46,660 nt of DNA. Source: an uncultured Clostridia bacterium (lineage in GTDB: Bacteria > Bacillota > Clostridia > TANB77 > CAG-508). The stretch's first letter is position 1, and every line of letters begins with the position of its first letter. The notes under the pieces are model-generated. The model was not told the origin of the DNA, did not search any database, and saw only the letters and a program-made list of their open reading frames with translations. Position numbers and translations under genes: made by a program. Location of the stretch: NCBI GenBank assembly GCA_947624195.1, contig CANQJH010000012.1, positions 1-46,660 of the forward strand, written 5' to 3'. This document shows, piece by piece, positions 1 through 9,105 of this stretch.

Positions 1-16
1 TCAAACTCTCATATTA
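1..16 (-). rRNA. 5' end of a 16S rRNA gene (partial, runs off the window)
   Basis: Read on the minus strand, the window edge ends in TGAGAGTTTGA. This matches the conserved start of bacterial 16S rRNA (AGAGTTTGATC...). It lies behind about 830 bases of non-coding DNA containing rrn-like promoters. Only about a dozen bases are visible, so the call rests on that match plus context. The exact mature 5' end cannot be fixed. Confidence 0.6.
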
Positions 17-266
17 ATTTCCTTTCATTAATTTACATTAACTTAAGGTATATTTTGAGTCTTAGCTCATTTTAATTCTGTTTTGATTTGGTAGTACTTC
101 TTTCCCTTTTATATAATACATCTTGTATAAATTATACATTACATAATTATACTACTTGGATTTTGACTACCGCAATTTTTATTGGTTTCTCAAAAGATTC
201 ATTGTTTATTTTTCAATGTACTTTAACATTATACGTTCTAATAATTTTAGAAGCATAACGTTACCT

Positions 267-295
267 ATTATACTATGCTCTTTTCCAAAAGTCAA
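267..295 (-). promoter_or_regulatory. Strong SigA-type promoter, probably rrn P2
   Basis: On the minus strand a TTGACT -35 (290-295) is followed after 17 bases by a perfect TATAAT -10 (267-272). Transcription would start near 260 and give a leader of about 245 bases before the 16S start. This is the best promoter match in the upstream region. Confidence 0.7.
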
Positions 296-488
296 CAGTT
301 TTTTTACTTTTTATTAAAAAACTTTTTTCTTTTTCAATTCACTAAAATTTTACTTACATAATTACATTTTTTAATTGATAAAAAATTTATAAGTAAACAA
401 TTAAAAAATATGATATCTGTTTAAATTGAACTGTAATTAAATATACAATGTTTTGGTGAATTCCGTATAATAAAGAGCAAAAAATAAA

Positions 489-531
489 AAATTAGTTTTC
501 TACATTTTATTTAAGTACTTCAAACTAATTT
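489..531 (-). terminator. Terminator-like hairpin within the rrn upstream region
   Basis: A 10-bp inverted repeat (489-498 with 522-531) has a 23-base loop and is followed on the minus strand by a long T run. It could end transcripts from the Fic gene before the rRNA promoters. A candidate promoter at 548-576 would run straight into it, so a role in the rrn leader is also possible. Confidence 0.45.
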
Positions 532-547
532 CTTAAGTTCACTTCTT

Positions 548-576
548 ATATTATCATAATAATTTCTTTAAGTCAA
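548..576 (-). promoter_or_regulatory. Second candidate rrn promoter
   Basis: Minus strand: TTGACT (571-576), 17-base spacer, TAATAT (548-553). The -10 is imperfect. Its position upstream of the stronger promoter at 267-295 fits the tandem promoter arrangement common for rRNA operons. Confidence 0.4.
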
Positions 577-736
577 GAGATTTTTTCAAGAATTTTAAAT
601 TTTTGTAAAGTTTTTGTAATATGATTTTTAATTACATTTATGCATTGTCTTGTTTTACCATTTTATAATTAAAAAACTTACTTAACAATAACTTTTTATA
701 TTTCACAGAACTAATATTTCCAGCTGAGCAAGAAAT

Positions 737-778
737 AAGCTATGTATTTTAGATTACTCTATAACACATAGCTTTTTT
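737..778 (+). terminator. Hairpin with T run
   Basis: A perfect 9-bp inverted repeat (737-745 AAGCTATGT with 766-774) has a 20-base loop and a T run on the plus strand. It lies just beyond the stop of the Fic gene. The T run is on the plus side, so its action on Fic transcripts is uncertain. Confidence 0.4.
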
Positions 779-842
779 CCATCGTCTATCTTTTCATATT
801 TTACAGAAATTGCGTTGTCAATCTTTTTAAAATACTATCACA

Positions 843-1505
843 TTATTTTTGTGCATTATCTATACCACTAACACATTTATCATAAATAAATTGTTTCAAA
901 TCTTCCATATTGTTGGTTTCGTAATATGTGGTTAATTTTTCGCCAAAATTAATATCTTCATTTACTGGTACACTAATAATGCCTTTTCCATTTTCAATCA
1001 TTAATTTGTTTGCAAATAGCATCGCTGTCCTTTTATTACCATCTGAAAAGAATTGAGTCCTCATTAAATAGCACATTATAGTAATTGCTCTATCTGTATT
1101 ATTTTCTATCTCTAGTAATTTCTCTATATTTTTTGAAATCTCTTCCTCATTTGGCAATTCAGGTTTCCAATCGGTTCCTCCAATATTTACATCATATAGC
1201 CTCATTTCACCTGCTCTATCAATCAAATTACTACCTACTAAACTATTGATTGATTTTATAAAATTCAAATCATTTTTACTATCTAATGAATTTAAAATAA
1301 ATATCCAAGCGTGCTTTAAATTATTAATTAGCTGGATTTCATCTATTCTTAATCTTGCTATGTTTCCACCATCATATAATTTTTGAGTTTCTGGATATGT
1401 AACGTCCACACCTTCAATATGACAACTTTTCCAAATACTATCTACAATATTTCTTTTAGCCCAAAATATATTTTGTTCTCTTGTCATATTATATTTATCT
1501 TTCAT
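843..1505 (-). CDS. fic: Fic domain protein with His-to-Gln change in the active motif
   Basis: Fic enzymes transfer AMP or other phosphate-containing groups to target proteins, using the motif HxFx(D/E)GN(G/K)R. Numbered from a TTG at 1517, residues 155-163 read QFFSDGNKR, so the rest of the loop is intact but the catalytic His is Gln. Near the N terminus SCHIEG (31-36) matches the inhibitory motif (S/T)xxxE(G/N) that blocks ATP binding in class II Fic proteins. The ATG at 1505 is preferred: a GAAGGGA ribosome site lies 12 bases upstream, whereas it directly abuts the TTG. The gene stands alone beside the rRNA region with no antitoxin-like partner. Family assignment is good. Whether it has lost activity or uses another chemistry is unknown. 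Confidence 0.82.
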   Translation of the reverse strand: MKDKYNMTREQNIFWAKRNIVDSIWKSCHIEGVDVTYPETQKLYDGGNIARLRIDEIQLINNLKHAWIFILNSLDSKNDLNFIKSINSLVGSNLIDRAGEMRLYDVNIGGTDWKPELPNEEEISKNIEKLLEIENNTDRAITIMCYLMRTQFFSDGNKRTAMLFANKLMIENGKGIISVPVNEDINFGEKLTTYYETNNMEDLKQFIYDKCVSGIDNAQK

Positions 1506-1657
1506 ATTGAATTTCAATCCCTTCTTTACTTTACATAGTTTCTTTTTGATTTTACTATAATATTAGTATAGCATAGCTAACAATATTTATCAACATTTTT
1601 AAATTATTATTAAACTATATAAATAATAATAATTTTTTTATTAAATACTAAAAGCAT

Positions 1658-1710
1658 AAAAATAGTTATCTTTGAATACACCACGCAGACATGAGAAGAC
1701 AACTATTTTT
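1658..1710. repeat. REP/MITE-like repeat, copy 1 (short form)
   Basis: Arms at 1658-1673 and 1695-1710 pair in 14 of 16 positions. The left arm and loop (ATAGTTATCTTTGAATAC, then CACCACGCAGAC) closely resemble the left part of the longer element at 23423-23576. It sits upstream of sigG and could also act as a terminator because of the T run at its right end. Confidence 0.55.
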
Positions 1711-1820
1711 TTGTATATCATTTTTATTTTTTGGAAATAATACGTGTACAAACATTTAGATAAAATAGCTTATCACTATGTGGCTATCAATGATTATGTA
1801 CTGAAAGTGAGGACTTTTAT

Positions 1821-2595
1821 TTGATTAACAAGGTAGAGATTTGTGGAATTAATACTTCCAAATTACCTATGCTGTCAAATGAAGAAAAAGAAGAACTTTT
1901 AAAAAAGATAAAAGATGGGGATCACGAAGCTAGGCAGAAATTTATTAATTGTAATTTGAAATTAGTTTTGAGTGTTATTAAACGTTTTAAATCAAGAAAT
2001 GAAAATGCTGATGATTTATTTCAAGTAGGTTGCATACGGATTAATTAAAGCTATTGATAATTTTGATATTTCGCAAAATGTTCAATTTTCAACCTACGCT
2101 GTGCCGATGATTATTGGTGAAATACGAAGATACTTAAGAGATAATAATCCAATTAGAGTAAGTCGCTCTACTAGAGATTTAGCATATAAGGCTTTAATGA
2201 TTAAAGATAAATTTGTAAAGGAAAATCAAACTGAACCTACCATAGAGCAAATCGCTCATGAGCTTGATGTGCCAAAGGAAGAAATTGCTTTTAGTTTAGA
2301 TGCTATACAAGACCCTGTTTCTTTGCAAGAATCTGTTTCTAATAGTGATAGCGATAACTTGTGTATAATTGATCAAATTAGTGATAAGAAAAATACTGAT
2401 GAACAATGGACTGAGGGAATTGCAATCTCTGAGGCTATGAAGAAATTGTCTGAAAAAGAAATGATAATTATACAAAAAAGATTCTTTGATTGTAAGACAC
2501 AAATGGAAGTTGCGGATGAGATAGGCATTTCTCAGGCTCAGGTTTCTAGGTTAGAAAAAAGTGCTATTAATCACATAAAAAGAGCCTATAAGTAA
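1821..2595 (+). pseudogene. sigG: Sporulation sigma factor SigG, interrupted by a frameshift
   Basis: SigG directs late forespore transcription. The N-terminal piece (1821-2048) opens with the typical MINKVEICGINTSKLP and ends after FQVGC. The remainder, including PMIIGEIRRYLRDNNPIRVS and the C-terminal helix-turn-helix QMEVADEIGISQAQVSRLEK, continues in another frame to 2595. Removing one base (the C at 2037 is the simplest choice) restores CIGLIKAIDNFDI and a 257-residue protein, close to the usual SigG length of about 260. The TTG start at 1821 has GTGAGGA seven bases upstream. No homopolymer or obvious slippery site is present at the break. It is either a real mutation or an assembly error. 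Confidence 0.9.
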
Positions 2596-2647
2596 TATAA
2601 TTATTTTAAGAAATAATTTTGGCTTTTAAAAGGAAGGGATGCAGTTT

Positions 2648-2881
2648 ATGGCTCAAAAAGGTATGGATTTTAGGCATAAGGAAGTTATAAATATTACTGA
2701 TGGGAAAAGGCTGGGATATGTTCAGGATGTTTGTGCTGATTTAACAACTGGTAGCATTACTTCTATCATTGTTCCAGGTTCTTCTAAAGCTTTTAGCTTT
2801 CTTTCTTCTAATAATGATATAGTTATCACTTGGGACAAAATTCGAACTATTGGCGATAATGTTATTCTTGTTGAAATTTAA
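2648..2881 (+). CDS. ylmC: YlmC/YmxH family sporulation protein (PRC-barrel-like)
   Basis: This small protein of 77 residues belongs to the YlmC/YmxH family found next to sporulation sigma genes in Bacilli and Clostridia. The family signatures EVINITDGKRLGYVQDV and IIVPG are clear. The ATG at 2648 is chosen because AAGGAAGGG lies nine bases upstream. An in-frame ATG at 2639 directly abuts that site. It follows sigG by about 50 bases and is probably co-transcribed with it. The exact molecular role of the family is not established. Confidence 0.85.
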   Translation: MAQKGMDFRHKEVINITDGKRLGYVQDVCADLTTGSITSIIVPGSSKAFSFLSSNNDIVITWDKIRTIGDNVILVEI

Positions 2882-2917
2882 AAAGCAACTCCTAGAGTTT
2901 ATCTGGGAGTTGCTTTT
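2881..2917. terminator. Bidirectional terminator between ylmC and sigE
   Basis: A 12-bp perfect stem (2881-2892 with 2906-2917) has A runs and T runs on its outer flanks. It starts at the last base of ylmC. Since ylmC and sigE converge here, it can end transcripts from both sides. Confidence 0.8.
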
Positions 2918-2995
2918 ATTGACAAACATCAACATTTGATAATATATTAACTGCATTTTCTTTGTCATTGGCATACATACTTTTATTGCCAAGCC

Positions 2996-3727
2996 TCATC
3001 CTGTTTTGCTTAGTATTTCTTTTTTCATTTTTCCGATAATTTTCTTTTCCAATCTGGATATATAACTTTGTGATATGCCTAGCATATCTGCGACTTCCTT
3101 TTGTGTTTTTTCATCTCCTGTTATAAATCCAAATCTTAGCTCCATTATATTTTTTTCTCTTTTGTTTAATTTTGATATGGATATTTTTAATAGCTTTTGG
3201 TCTACTTCATCCTCTAGCCTTCGAGATGTTATATCTTCATCTGTTCCTAAAATATCTGATAATAATAATTCATTTCCATCGCTGTCTTGATTAAGTGGCT
3301 CGTCTATCGATATTTCTGACTTTATGCGATTGCTTCTTCTTAAGTACATTAATATTTCATTTTCTATACATCTTGACGCATATGTGGCAAGTTTAATCTT
3401 TTTTGCCATATTAAATGTATTGATTGCTTTCATCAAGCCTATTGTTCCTATTGAGACTAAGTCTTCTATTCCAACTCCAGTGTTTTCAAATTTCTTTGCT
3501 ATGTATACAACTAATCTTAAATTATGTTCCACTAAAGTTTTTCTAGCACTGTCGTCTCCCTTATCTAGTTTAATTATTTCCTTCTCCTCTTCTTCTGGGC
3601 TTAATGGTGCAGGTAAGTTCTCACTTCCTCCAACATAAAAGATTTCTGGAGAATAAAATATCTTTTCAATATCTTCTATTTTTAAAATCCTATTACACAC
3701 TTTGTTTAATTTTTCTAGTATTTTCAC
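2996..3727 (-). CDS. sigE: RNA polymerase sporulation sigma factor SigE precursor
   Basis: SigE is the early mother-cell sigma factor, made as an inactive membrane-bound precursor. The GTG at 3727 is chosen: AAGGAGGG lies seven bases upstream, giving a 243-residue protein starting [11 protein letters not shown]. The pro-segment precedes [14 protein letters not shown], which matches the region where SpoIIGA cleaves pro-SigE in Bacillus. Regions 2 ([29 protein letters not shown]) and 4 ([20 protein letters not shown]) are complete. The gene overlaps the end of spoIIGA by 35 bases, so the protease and its substrate are probably translated together. Confidence 0.95.
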   Translation of the reverse strand: MKILEKLNKVCNRILKIEDIEKIFYSPEIFYVGGSENLPAPLSPEEEEKEIIKLDKGDDSARKTLVEHNLRLVVYIAKKFENTGVGIEDLVSIGTIGLMKAINTFNMAKKIKLATYASRCIENEILMYLRRSNRIKSEISIDEPLNQDSDGNELLLSDILGTDEDITSRRLEDEVDQKLLKISISKLNKREKNIMELRFGFITGDEKTQKEVADMLGISQSYISRLEKKIIGKMKKEILSKTG

Positions 3728-4571
3728 GTTCTTTCCCTCCTTCAAGTAATTCTAGACCTATTAAAGCAGAATAGTTTTTACTAATTTTTTTGTCATATAT
3801 TCCTACAATTACATTGTTAGTTTTTACTTGATTTTCATTGTATTTTATTTTTATGTATTGTGGCTTTATTCCAATAAGCATACCATTCTGTTTTCCTATT
3901 GATTTAAAAGGTATTAACCTTATTTTTAAATTTTCATCACCTCCCATTAGTTTTTCTACATCTACAATTTTTTCAATTATATTTTTTTCCACTATAATTA
4001 CTGGCTTCTTAGATAATGGGTCTTTTAGAGTGTTGCCAGAATCTATGTAACCTTTCATTTTTACTTTTTGGTTGTTTATTGCTATTTCTAAATCACACAA
4101 TAAATCTTTTATTTTCATCTGTCTTTTATTTAAACTAAAAGAATATTGTATTATTAAAAATCCTACTATTCCTGAAATTAAAGTTACTTTCATTGGATAA
4201 GTGCCGACTAATACTCCATTTTGGAAATGTATATTTTGTGGTGATATCATGTAGAGCAATGCTAGTGCGCATCCTCCTATAACAAATGATGTTAGATAAA
4301 ATAGTAATAAATTTTTAATCATTTGCTTTATGTTTTCATTATTAAATGCTACATAAATCATTATGCTTGAGAGAAGAATTTTCATAAATGGAGTCGAGTA
4401 TATGGGTATTAAATTTAGGTATGAAATAATGGCGTAAATCGCTCCTATTATGCTTGAAATGATTAATTTTAAATTCTTCATTTTTCTTTTTTGTACAAAA
4501 CCCGTGGCATACAAAATTATGTAGTTCATTAAAGTATTTTCAAAAAAAATTATATCTAAATAAATTGCCAT
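3693..4571 (-). CDS. spoIIGA: Sigma-E processing peptidase SpoIIGA
   Basis: SpoIIGA is the membrane aspartic protease of the sporulation septum that activates pro-SigE after a forespore signal. The 292-residue protein has about five hydrophobic segments in its first 145 residues. A soluble C-terminal domain carries the protease motif GYIDSGNTL, with the catalytic Asp at residue 177. It starts [17 protein letters not shown], as family members do. The ribosome site (AAGGA one base before the ATG) is poorly spaced. The gene is followed by sigE with an overlap, and is separated from ftsZ upstream by a terminator and a repeat fragment. Confidence 0.92.
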   Translation of the reverse strand: MAIYLDIIFFENTLMNYIILYATGFVQKRKMKNLKLIISSIIGAIYAIISYLNLIPIYSTPFMKILLSSIMIYVAFNNENIKQMIKNLLLFYLTSFVIGGCALALLYMISPQNIHFQNGVLVGTYPMKVTLISGIVGFLIIQYSFSLNKRQMKIKDLLCDLEIAINNQKVKMKGYIDSGNTLKDPLSKKPVIIVEKNIIEKIVDVEKLMGGDENLKIRLIPFKSIGKQNGMLIGIKPQYIKIKYNENQVKTNNVIVGIYDKKISKNYSALIGLELLEGGKERENTRKIKQSV

Positions 4572-4625
4572 GTCCTTATTTTAGTCTCTTAGATTTAAAA
4601 AGACTGTCAAATTTTGAAACTTGCA

Positions 4626-4660
4626 CACAAAAAAAGACTTGCCTTTTTAGACAAGTCTTT
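4626..4660 (-). terminator. Terminator after ftsZ
   Basis: A 9-bp perfect stem, AAAGACTTG (4633-4641) with CAAGTCTTT (4652-4660), has a 10-base loop. On the minus strand it is followed by seven T residues. It ends the murA-to-ftsZ operon before spoIIGA. Confidence 0.85.
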
Positions 4661-4700
4661 ACTCATTTATACATTATTAGACTTTTTTTATAAATAACAT

Positions 4701-4726
4701 AAATATAGTTATTTTTGAATAAGCCA
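4701..4726. repeat. REP/MITE-like repeat, copy 2 (left end only)
   Basis: The string AAATATAGTTATTTTTGAAT here matches the left arm of the longer element at 23423-23576, and the next bases AAGCC partly match. No matching right arm is visible before the ftsZ stop at 4741, so this looks like a partial copy between ftsZ and its terminator. Confidence 0.5.
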
Positions 4727-4740
4727 TTCTAGCCGCTAAA

Positions 4741-5853
4741 TTATTTGTTTAATCCTTTACTCTTTTTTAAGAAAGGTGGTATGTCAATATCCACACCTAT
4801 TCCACCTTCTGATGGTATAGGAGTTGATTGAGTTTTAATCCATGGTTTTGCACCAATGCTTGTTTCCTTTGCTCCTGGCTCTTTATCAAATCCTGTTGCA
4901 ATTACTGTTATGCAGATATCTTCATCTAAGCTCTTATCAACAACTGCTCCGAAAATAATATTTGCTTCTGGATCTACACTTCTTTGTACTAATTCTGCTG
5001 CTGTATTTACTTCATGTAATCCTAAGTTTTCTCCACCAGTTACATTTATAATAACTCCTCTTGCACCCTCGATAGTTGTTTCTAGTAATGGACTTTGTAT
5101 TGCTTGTTTTGCAGCATCTTCTGCTCTGTTTTCTCCAGATGCTCTACCTATTCCCATGTGTGCCATTCCTGTATTAAGCATTACGGTTTTAACATCTGCA
5201 AAGTCTAAGTTTACTAAACCTGGTATTTTGATTAGGTCTGATATACCTTGAACACCTTGTCTTAATATATCATCAGCCATCTTAAATGCTTCTAGCATTG
5301 TTGTTTTTCTGTCTATGATTTGTAGTAATTTATCGTTTGGAATTACTACTAATGTATCAACTTTACCCTTTAAGCTGTCTATTCCACGCTCAGCTTGAGT
5401 AAGTCTTTTCTTTCCTTCAAAAGTAAATGGCTTTGTAACAACTGCTATTGTAAGTATGCCCATTTCTTTAGCAATTGATGCTACTATAGGTGCTGCTCCT
5501 GTTCCTGTTCCTCCACCCATACCAGATGTAACAAATACCATGTCAGCTCCTCTAATTGCTTCTGAAATCTCTGTTTTACTTTCTTCTGCTGCTTGAGCTC
5601 CTATATCAGGATTTGCACCAGCTCCTAAGCCTCTAGTGATTTTTTCACCTATTTGAATTTTTGTTCCTGCTTTAGAAAGCATAAGTGCTTGTTTATCAGT
5701 ATTTATAGATATAAATTCAACTCCTTCAATTCCTGAGTCAACCATTCTATTTACTGCATTATTTCCTGCTCCACCTACTCCAATAACTTTTATTACAGCG
5801 GTTTCATCTGTTTGGTTTAAATTTTCTTCATAGCTATTATTATCCATTAACAT
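4741..5853 (-). CDS. ftsZ: Cell division protein FtsZ
   Basis: FtsZ is the tubulin-like GTPase that forms the division ring. The 370-residue protein has the N-terminal [17 protein letters not shown], the tubulin signature GGGTGTG at residues 113-119 and the T7-loop region. It ends in the short conserved tail [12 protein letters not shown], which binds FtsA and other partners. AGGAGG lies eight bases before the ATG. It is the last gene of the operon running from murA, about 60 bases behind ftsA, and is followed by a strong terminator. Confidence 0.98.
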   Translation of the reverse strand: MLMDNNSYEENLNQTDETAVIKVIGVGGAGNNAVNRMVDSGIEGVEFISINTDKQALMLSKAGTKIQIGEKITRGLGAGANPDIGAQAAEESKTEISEAIRGADMVFVTSGMGGGTGTGAAPIVASIAKEMGILTIAVVTKPFTFEGKKRLTQAERGIDSLKGKVDTLVVIPNDKLLQIIDRKTTMLEAFKMADDILRQGVQGISDLIKIPGLVNLDFADVKTVMLNTGMAHMGIGRASGENRAEDAAKQAIQSPLLETTIEGARGVIINVTGGENLGLHEVNTAAELVQRSVDPEANIIFGAVVDKSLDEDICITVIATGFDKEPGAKETSIGAKPWIKTQSTPIPSEGGIGVDIDIPPFLKKSKGLNK

Positions 5854-5911
5854 AACTCTTTCCTCCTAATTTATTATACCTATTATACTTTTCTTATGAT
5901 TATTTTTGGAA

Positions 5912-7135
5912 TTATGAGTAGAAAAAGTCTTTTACTCTTTCTAATATATTTTGTAATAATCCTTCGTTGGAATTTATATCTAAGCTGCTAGATACTGTTT
6001 TTGAAAAAGGTCTTGACGCTATATATCTAACTAAAGCATAAGCTGTTGCATAATTTGGCTTTACCAAACCTGCTATCTTTGATGTGGCCATTTTTACTGG
6101 TATATTTAATGTAATTTTGCCAACTATATCACTTTTGCTAATATTAGTAATGCCTTGACCTGTTAAAATTACATTATTTATATATTGCTTTATGCCTTTG
6201 TTAGTTACATCCCTATTTACAAGTTCAAATATTTGCTCAATTCTTGCTTCTATTATTTCAACAATATTTGAACTTCTAACAATCTTTTCTCCGCCTTTTA
6301 CAGTATTTAGAACAACTTCAGTATCATTGTCCATGTATGACTTTAAGGCTAGTCCATATTGTCTTTTTAATTTTTCAGCCTCTTCATGAGAGATATTTAA
6401 TACCAATTCTATGTCGTTTGTTATGTTATCTCCACCAATTGGGATTCCGCTAGTATATAAGAATTGCTCTTCATCGAAAATTCCTATATCGGTGTTTTCT
6501 GCTCCTATGTCAAGTAACATTACATAATCATTTTTATCATAGTCATCTAATACTAAATTCTTCTCTGCTAAGGTTATTGGAACCATTCCATCAATATCTA
6601 AATCAGCTTTTCTAAATATGTTTGAAATTGTTTTTATGTACTCTCTGTCGGCTAAAACAATTTGTGCATCTAGTATAAATGTGTTGCTAAATGCTCCAAT
6701 TGGGTCTTCAACCTTTTTGCCATCTTGCAATGTGAAATTATTTGTTACAATATCAATTATTTGTTTTCCTTCAGGTACGTCTATATCTTTAGCTTGCATT
6801 AGTGCATTTGATACATCCCTAGAAGATATGCCTGAATATTTATCTTTAGCTCCCTTTGTAACACTATTTTGGACTATTGTGACATATTTGCCTGGTACAG
6901 TTACGTATGCTGAGTTAATCCTCATATTCATCTCTTTTTCTGCATCTTTAACAACATTTGAAATAGATTCAGCGAGTTTTGTTTCGTCTACTATTTTACC
7001 TTTTTGTATGCCACTACTCTTTTTACTGGTGTTACAAATGACTTCAATTTGATTGAAATTATTGACCTCACCGACAACTAAGCTAATCTTAGAAGCGCCT
7101 ATGTCGATGCCTACAATGATATCTCCTATAGCCAA
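5912..7135 (-). CDS. ftsA: Cell division protein FtsA
   Basis: FtsA is the actin-like ATPase that anchors FtsZ to the membrane. The 407-residue protein begins IIVGIDIGASKISLVVGEV, the first phosphate-binding motif. It contains VMLLDIGAENTDIGIF and VILTGQGITNI, the further actin-fold motifs. It ends with a short amphipathic helix (LLQNILERVKDFFYS) that fits the membrane-targeting tail. The start is a TTG with a GGGGG site nine bases upstream. It lies directly ahead of ftsZ. Confidence 0.95.
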   Translation of the reverse strand: MAIGDIIVGIDIGASKISLVVGEVNNFNQIEVICNTSKKSSGIQKGKIVDETKLAESISNVVKDAEKEMNMRINSAYVTVPGKYVTIVQNSVTKGAKDKYSGISSRDVSNALMQAKDIDVPEGKQIIDIVTNNFTLQDGKKVEDPIGAFSNTFILDAQIVLADREYIKTISNIFRKADLDIDGMVPITLAEKNLVLDDYDKNDYVMLLDIGAENTDIGIFDEEQFLYTSGIPIGGDNITNDIELVLNISHEEAEKLKRQYGLALKSYMDNDTEVVLNTVKGGEKIVRSSNIVEIIEARIEQIFELVNRDVTNKGIKQYINNVILTGQGITNISKSDIVGKITLNIPVKMATSKIAGLVKPNYATAYALVRYIASRPFSKTVSSSLDINSNEGLLQNILERVKDFFYS

Positions 7136-7245
7136 AGTAATTTACCCCCAGTTCCTATTTCTATTTTTCTTGAATAAGAATATATTATTTTTTTTTAAAA
7201 GTCAATAGATTTTGAAATAATTTTGTAATATTTTCGTAATAATTG

Positions 7246-7608
7246 TCACATATGTTTCTTCTTCAACTTTTCTGACACTTTGTTTAAGTAAAATCTTCTA
7301 ATAATTCCTAGGTTGTTAAACATTCTGCCGACAAAAACTATGATTGCTGCTAAGTAAATGTCTACATTTAATCTTTGTCCAAGATATGTTAATAACATTG
7401 CTATTATTGCATTTACAAAGAAACCTGAGATAAATACTTTTAAATCAAAATTTTTCTTTATGCTTGAGGCAATTCCTCCAAATACAGAATCCAATGCTGC
7501 TACTATTGCTATAGCTAGATACTTTGACGCACTGTATGGTATAGTTGGGATTAGAAAGCCTATTATTGCGCCTAATACACCTCCGATTATAACTGTTAAA
7601 ATCATCAT
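7246..7608 (-). CDS. sbp: Small basic membrane protein Sbp (DUF1290)
   Basis: This 120-residue, highly hydrophobic protein has about four membrane segments and a lysine-rich tail (KVSEKLKKKHM). It matches the DUF1290 'small basic protein' family, which lies between ylxX and ftsA in Bacillus and Clostridium division operons, as here. AAGGAGGT, inside the end of the upstream gene, precedes the start by nine bases, so the two are tightly coupled. Its function is not firmly known; location suggests a role in division or septal development. Confidence 0.85.
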   Translation of the reverse strand: MMILTVIIGGVLGAIIGFLIPTIPYSASKYLAIAIVAALDSVFGGIASSIKKNFDLKVFISGFFVNAIIAMLLTYLGQRLNVDIYLAAIIVFVGRMFNNLGIIRRFYLNKVSEKLKKKHM

Positions 7609-7610
7609 AA

Positions 7611-8324
7611 CTACTCTACCTCCTTCATTTTATTTGCTGTGATTTCTTTAGAATACTTGTTTATTACAACATTATTGGATTCTTCAACTGTTATTTCCAA
7701 GTTGTTTACTCTCATTAAATCTACAAATCCGCTATTTTTTAAGTTTAGTGTACTCATTAGATACGATTTATCTCCTATTACCTTTACAGTGTAAGGTGAA
7801 CTTATTCTTGCGTCTGCGTTCATCATAATAAAGCTATTGTTTATTGCAGAGATTTCTGTCAAATTAATGACTCTGTTATCATTTATTGATATGGCCTCAG
7901 CTCCTGCGTATTTTAGTTCATTTATCAATGTTAGTAAGTCCGAAGCTGAATATGTTGCTTCATCAGTGTCTTTAAGAGTTATAATTACTCCTTCTCCCTG
8001 AACATCTGTAAGTCCAAGAAGTGTTTGGGTATCTTTTAATTCTTTATCAAGTAATTCTGTGGATTCTTTGTCATTTTCCGTTGTTTTGATATATTCCGAT
8101 ATAGTGTTTTTGTTTTCTTCGTATTGCTCCATTGTTTCTTCATATTTTGATTTGTATGAAGCAATTTGGGTTTTGAGTTCATCACTCCTTAAACTCTCTA
8201 TATCTGATTCTTGCGATCTATCTACAGTTTTGAATTGTATAAACATTGAGCAAACTAAAAGTAAAGTTATCAAGCCTACAATTATGGATATTGTTATTTC
8301 TTGCTTGCTATATTTTTTCTTCAT
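7611..8324 (-). CDS. ylxX: DUF881 family protein, YlxX-like
   Basis: The 237-residue protein has one N-terminal membrane segment (about residues 10-30), a charged coiled-coil stretch (about 40-95) and an extracellular DUF881 domain. That domain has the family features GEGVIITLKD, LLTLINELKYAGAEAISIN and ARISSPYTVKVIG. It is the second of two neighbouring DUF881 genes, matching the ylxW-ylxX order of Bacillus. The molecular role is unknown. It is probably an accessory of the division operon. Confidence 0.85.
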   Translation of the reverse strand: MKKKYSKQEITISIIVGLITLLLVCSMFIQFKTVDRSQESDIESLRSDELKTQIASYKSKYEETMEQYEENKNTISEYIKTTENDKESTELLDKELKDTQTLLGLTDVQGEGVIITLKDTDEATYSASDLLTLINELKYAGAEAISINDNRVINLTEISAINNSFIMMNADARISSPYTVKVIGDKSYLMSTLNLKNSGFVDLMRVNNLEITVEESNNVVINKYSKEITANKMKEVE

Positions 8325-8420
8325 AATTACTCACCTCTATCCTTCATGTATTTTCTTGTAAGAACTCCGCTAAATTTATTAATTTTTATATGGGATTCTT
8401 TCTTTACAATGACAGATAAA

Positions 8421-9050
8421 TTATTTAATCTTAGCTGTTGCAAAATTCCTCCCGCGCGCTCTACTGCTCCGTACAATTCTTTCTTGTTGTCCTATTGCTT
8501 TTATTACACATGGTGAGCTTATTTTTTCTCCATTTACCAAGATTACATTTCCTGCACAAATTATATAAGTAGAATTGACAATTCTTTGTCCATTTATCTC
8601 TATTGCTTCTACTCCTGCATTTGCAAGCTCATTTACTATTTCTCTTAAATTGCCATCATGTATTAATAAGTTACTAGCATCTAAAACAAGTGAATTATTT
8701 TGTCCATCTGCAAGCTCTATAACTATTCCTTCACCTTCTACATTTGTCAAGCCAAGTAGCATATTGTTTACTTTTAGTTCATTGTTTTTTTGCTCTGCAT
8801 CGCTTGCATTTGTAGTGGCTGATTTTCTAATAATATCAAGTTCTTTATTTGAAGCTTCTAATTGGGCTACTGATTTATCATATTTTTCTTTCCATTGCAA
8901 TAGACTGTCTTTTAGTTCATCATTTGCAAAAGTTTGTGATACTACTGAATTTTCTATTGTCATTGTTCTAATTTGTAAAGTTAAAGCTAATACTAACACA
9001 AAACACGTTATTCCTATCCCTATTCCTAATGATTTATTTTTCATAGTCAA
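8421..9050 (-). CDS. ylxW: DUF881 family protein, YlxW-like
   Basis: The 209-residue paralogue of the next gene has an N-terminal membrane anchor (about 8-27), a coiled-coil region and a DUF881 domain. The domain shows GLTNVEGEGIVIELADG, LANAGVEAIEINGQRIV and KISSPCVIKAIG. The start is uncertain: a TTG at 9050 has AAAGGA six bases upstream, while an ATG at 9044 is 12 bases from it. The paralogue pair next to sbp and ftsA suggests a tandem duplication that is old and shared with Bacillus. Confidence 0.85.
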   Translation of the reverse strand: MTMKNKSLGIGIGITCFVLVLALTLQIRTMTIENSVVSQTFANDELKDSLLQWKEKYDKSVAQLEASNKELDIIRKSATTNASDAEQKNNELKVNNMLLGLTNVEGEGIVIELADGQNNSLVLDASNLLIHDGNLREIVNELANAGVEAIEINGQRIVNSTYIICAGNVILVNGEKISSPCVIKAIGQQERIVRSSRARGRNFATAKIK

Positions 9051-9105
9051 ATTCTTTCCTTTCTTTGCTTAAATGCACACATAGTTATGAACAAATATTC
9101 TTCAC

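Larger units (their letters stand above)
17..842. other. Non-coding rRNA upstream region
   Basis: This AT-rich stretch has no credible reading frame on either strand. It contains minus-strand promoter candidates (267-295, 548-576, and a weak TTGACA at 816-821 with a poor -10) and two hairpins (489-531, 737-774). The layout suits an rRNA operon with tandem promoters firing toward position 1. No tRNA was recognised in it. Confidence 0.6.

Noticed and set aside
2020..2060. Programmed ribosomal frameshift in sigG
   Set aside because: No slippery heptamer, internal ribosome site or downstream structure is evident at GCATACGGATTAA, so mutation or error is simpler.
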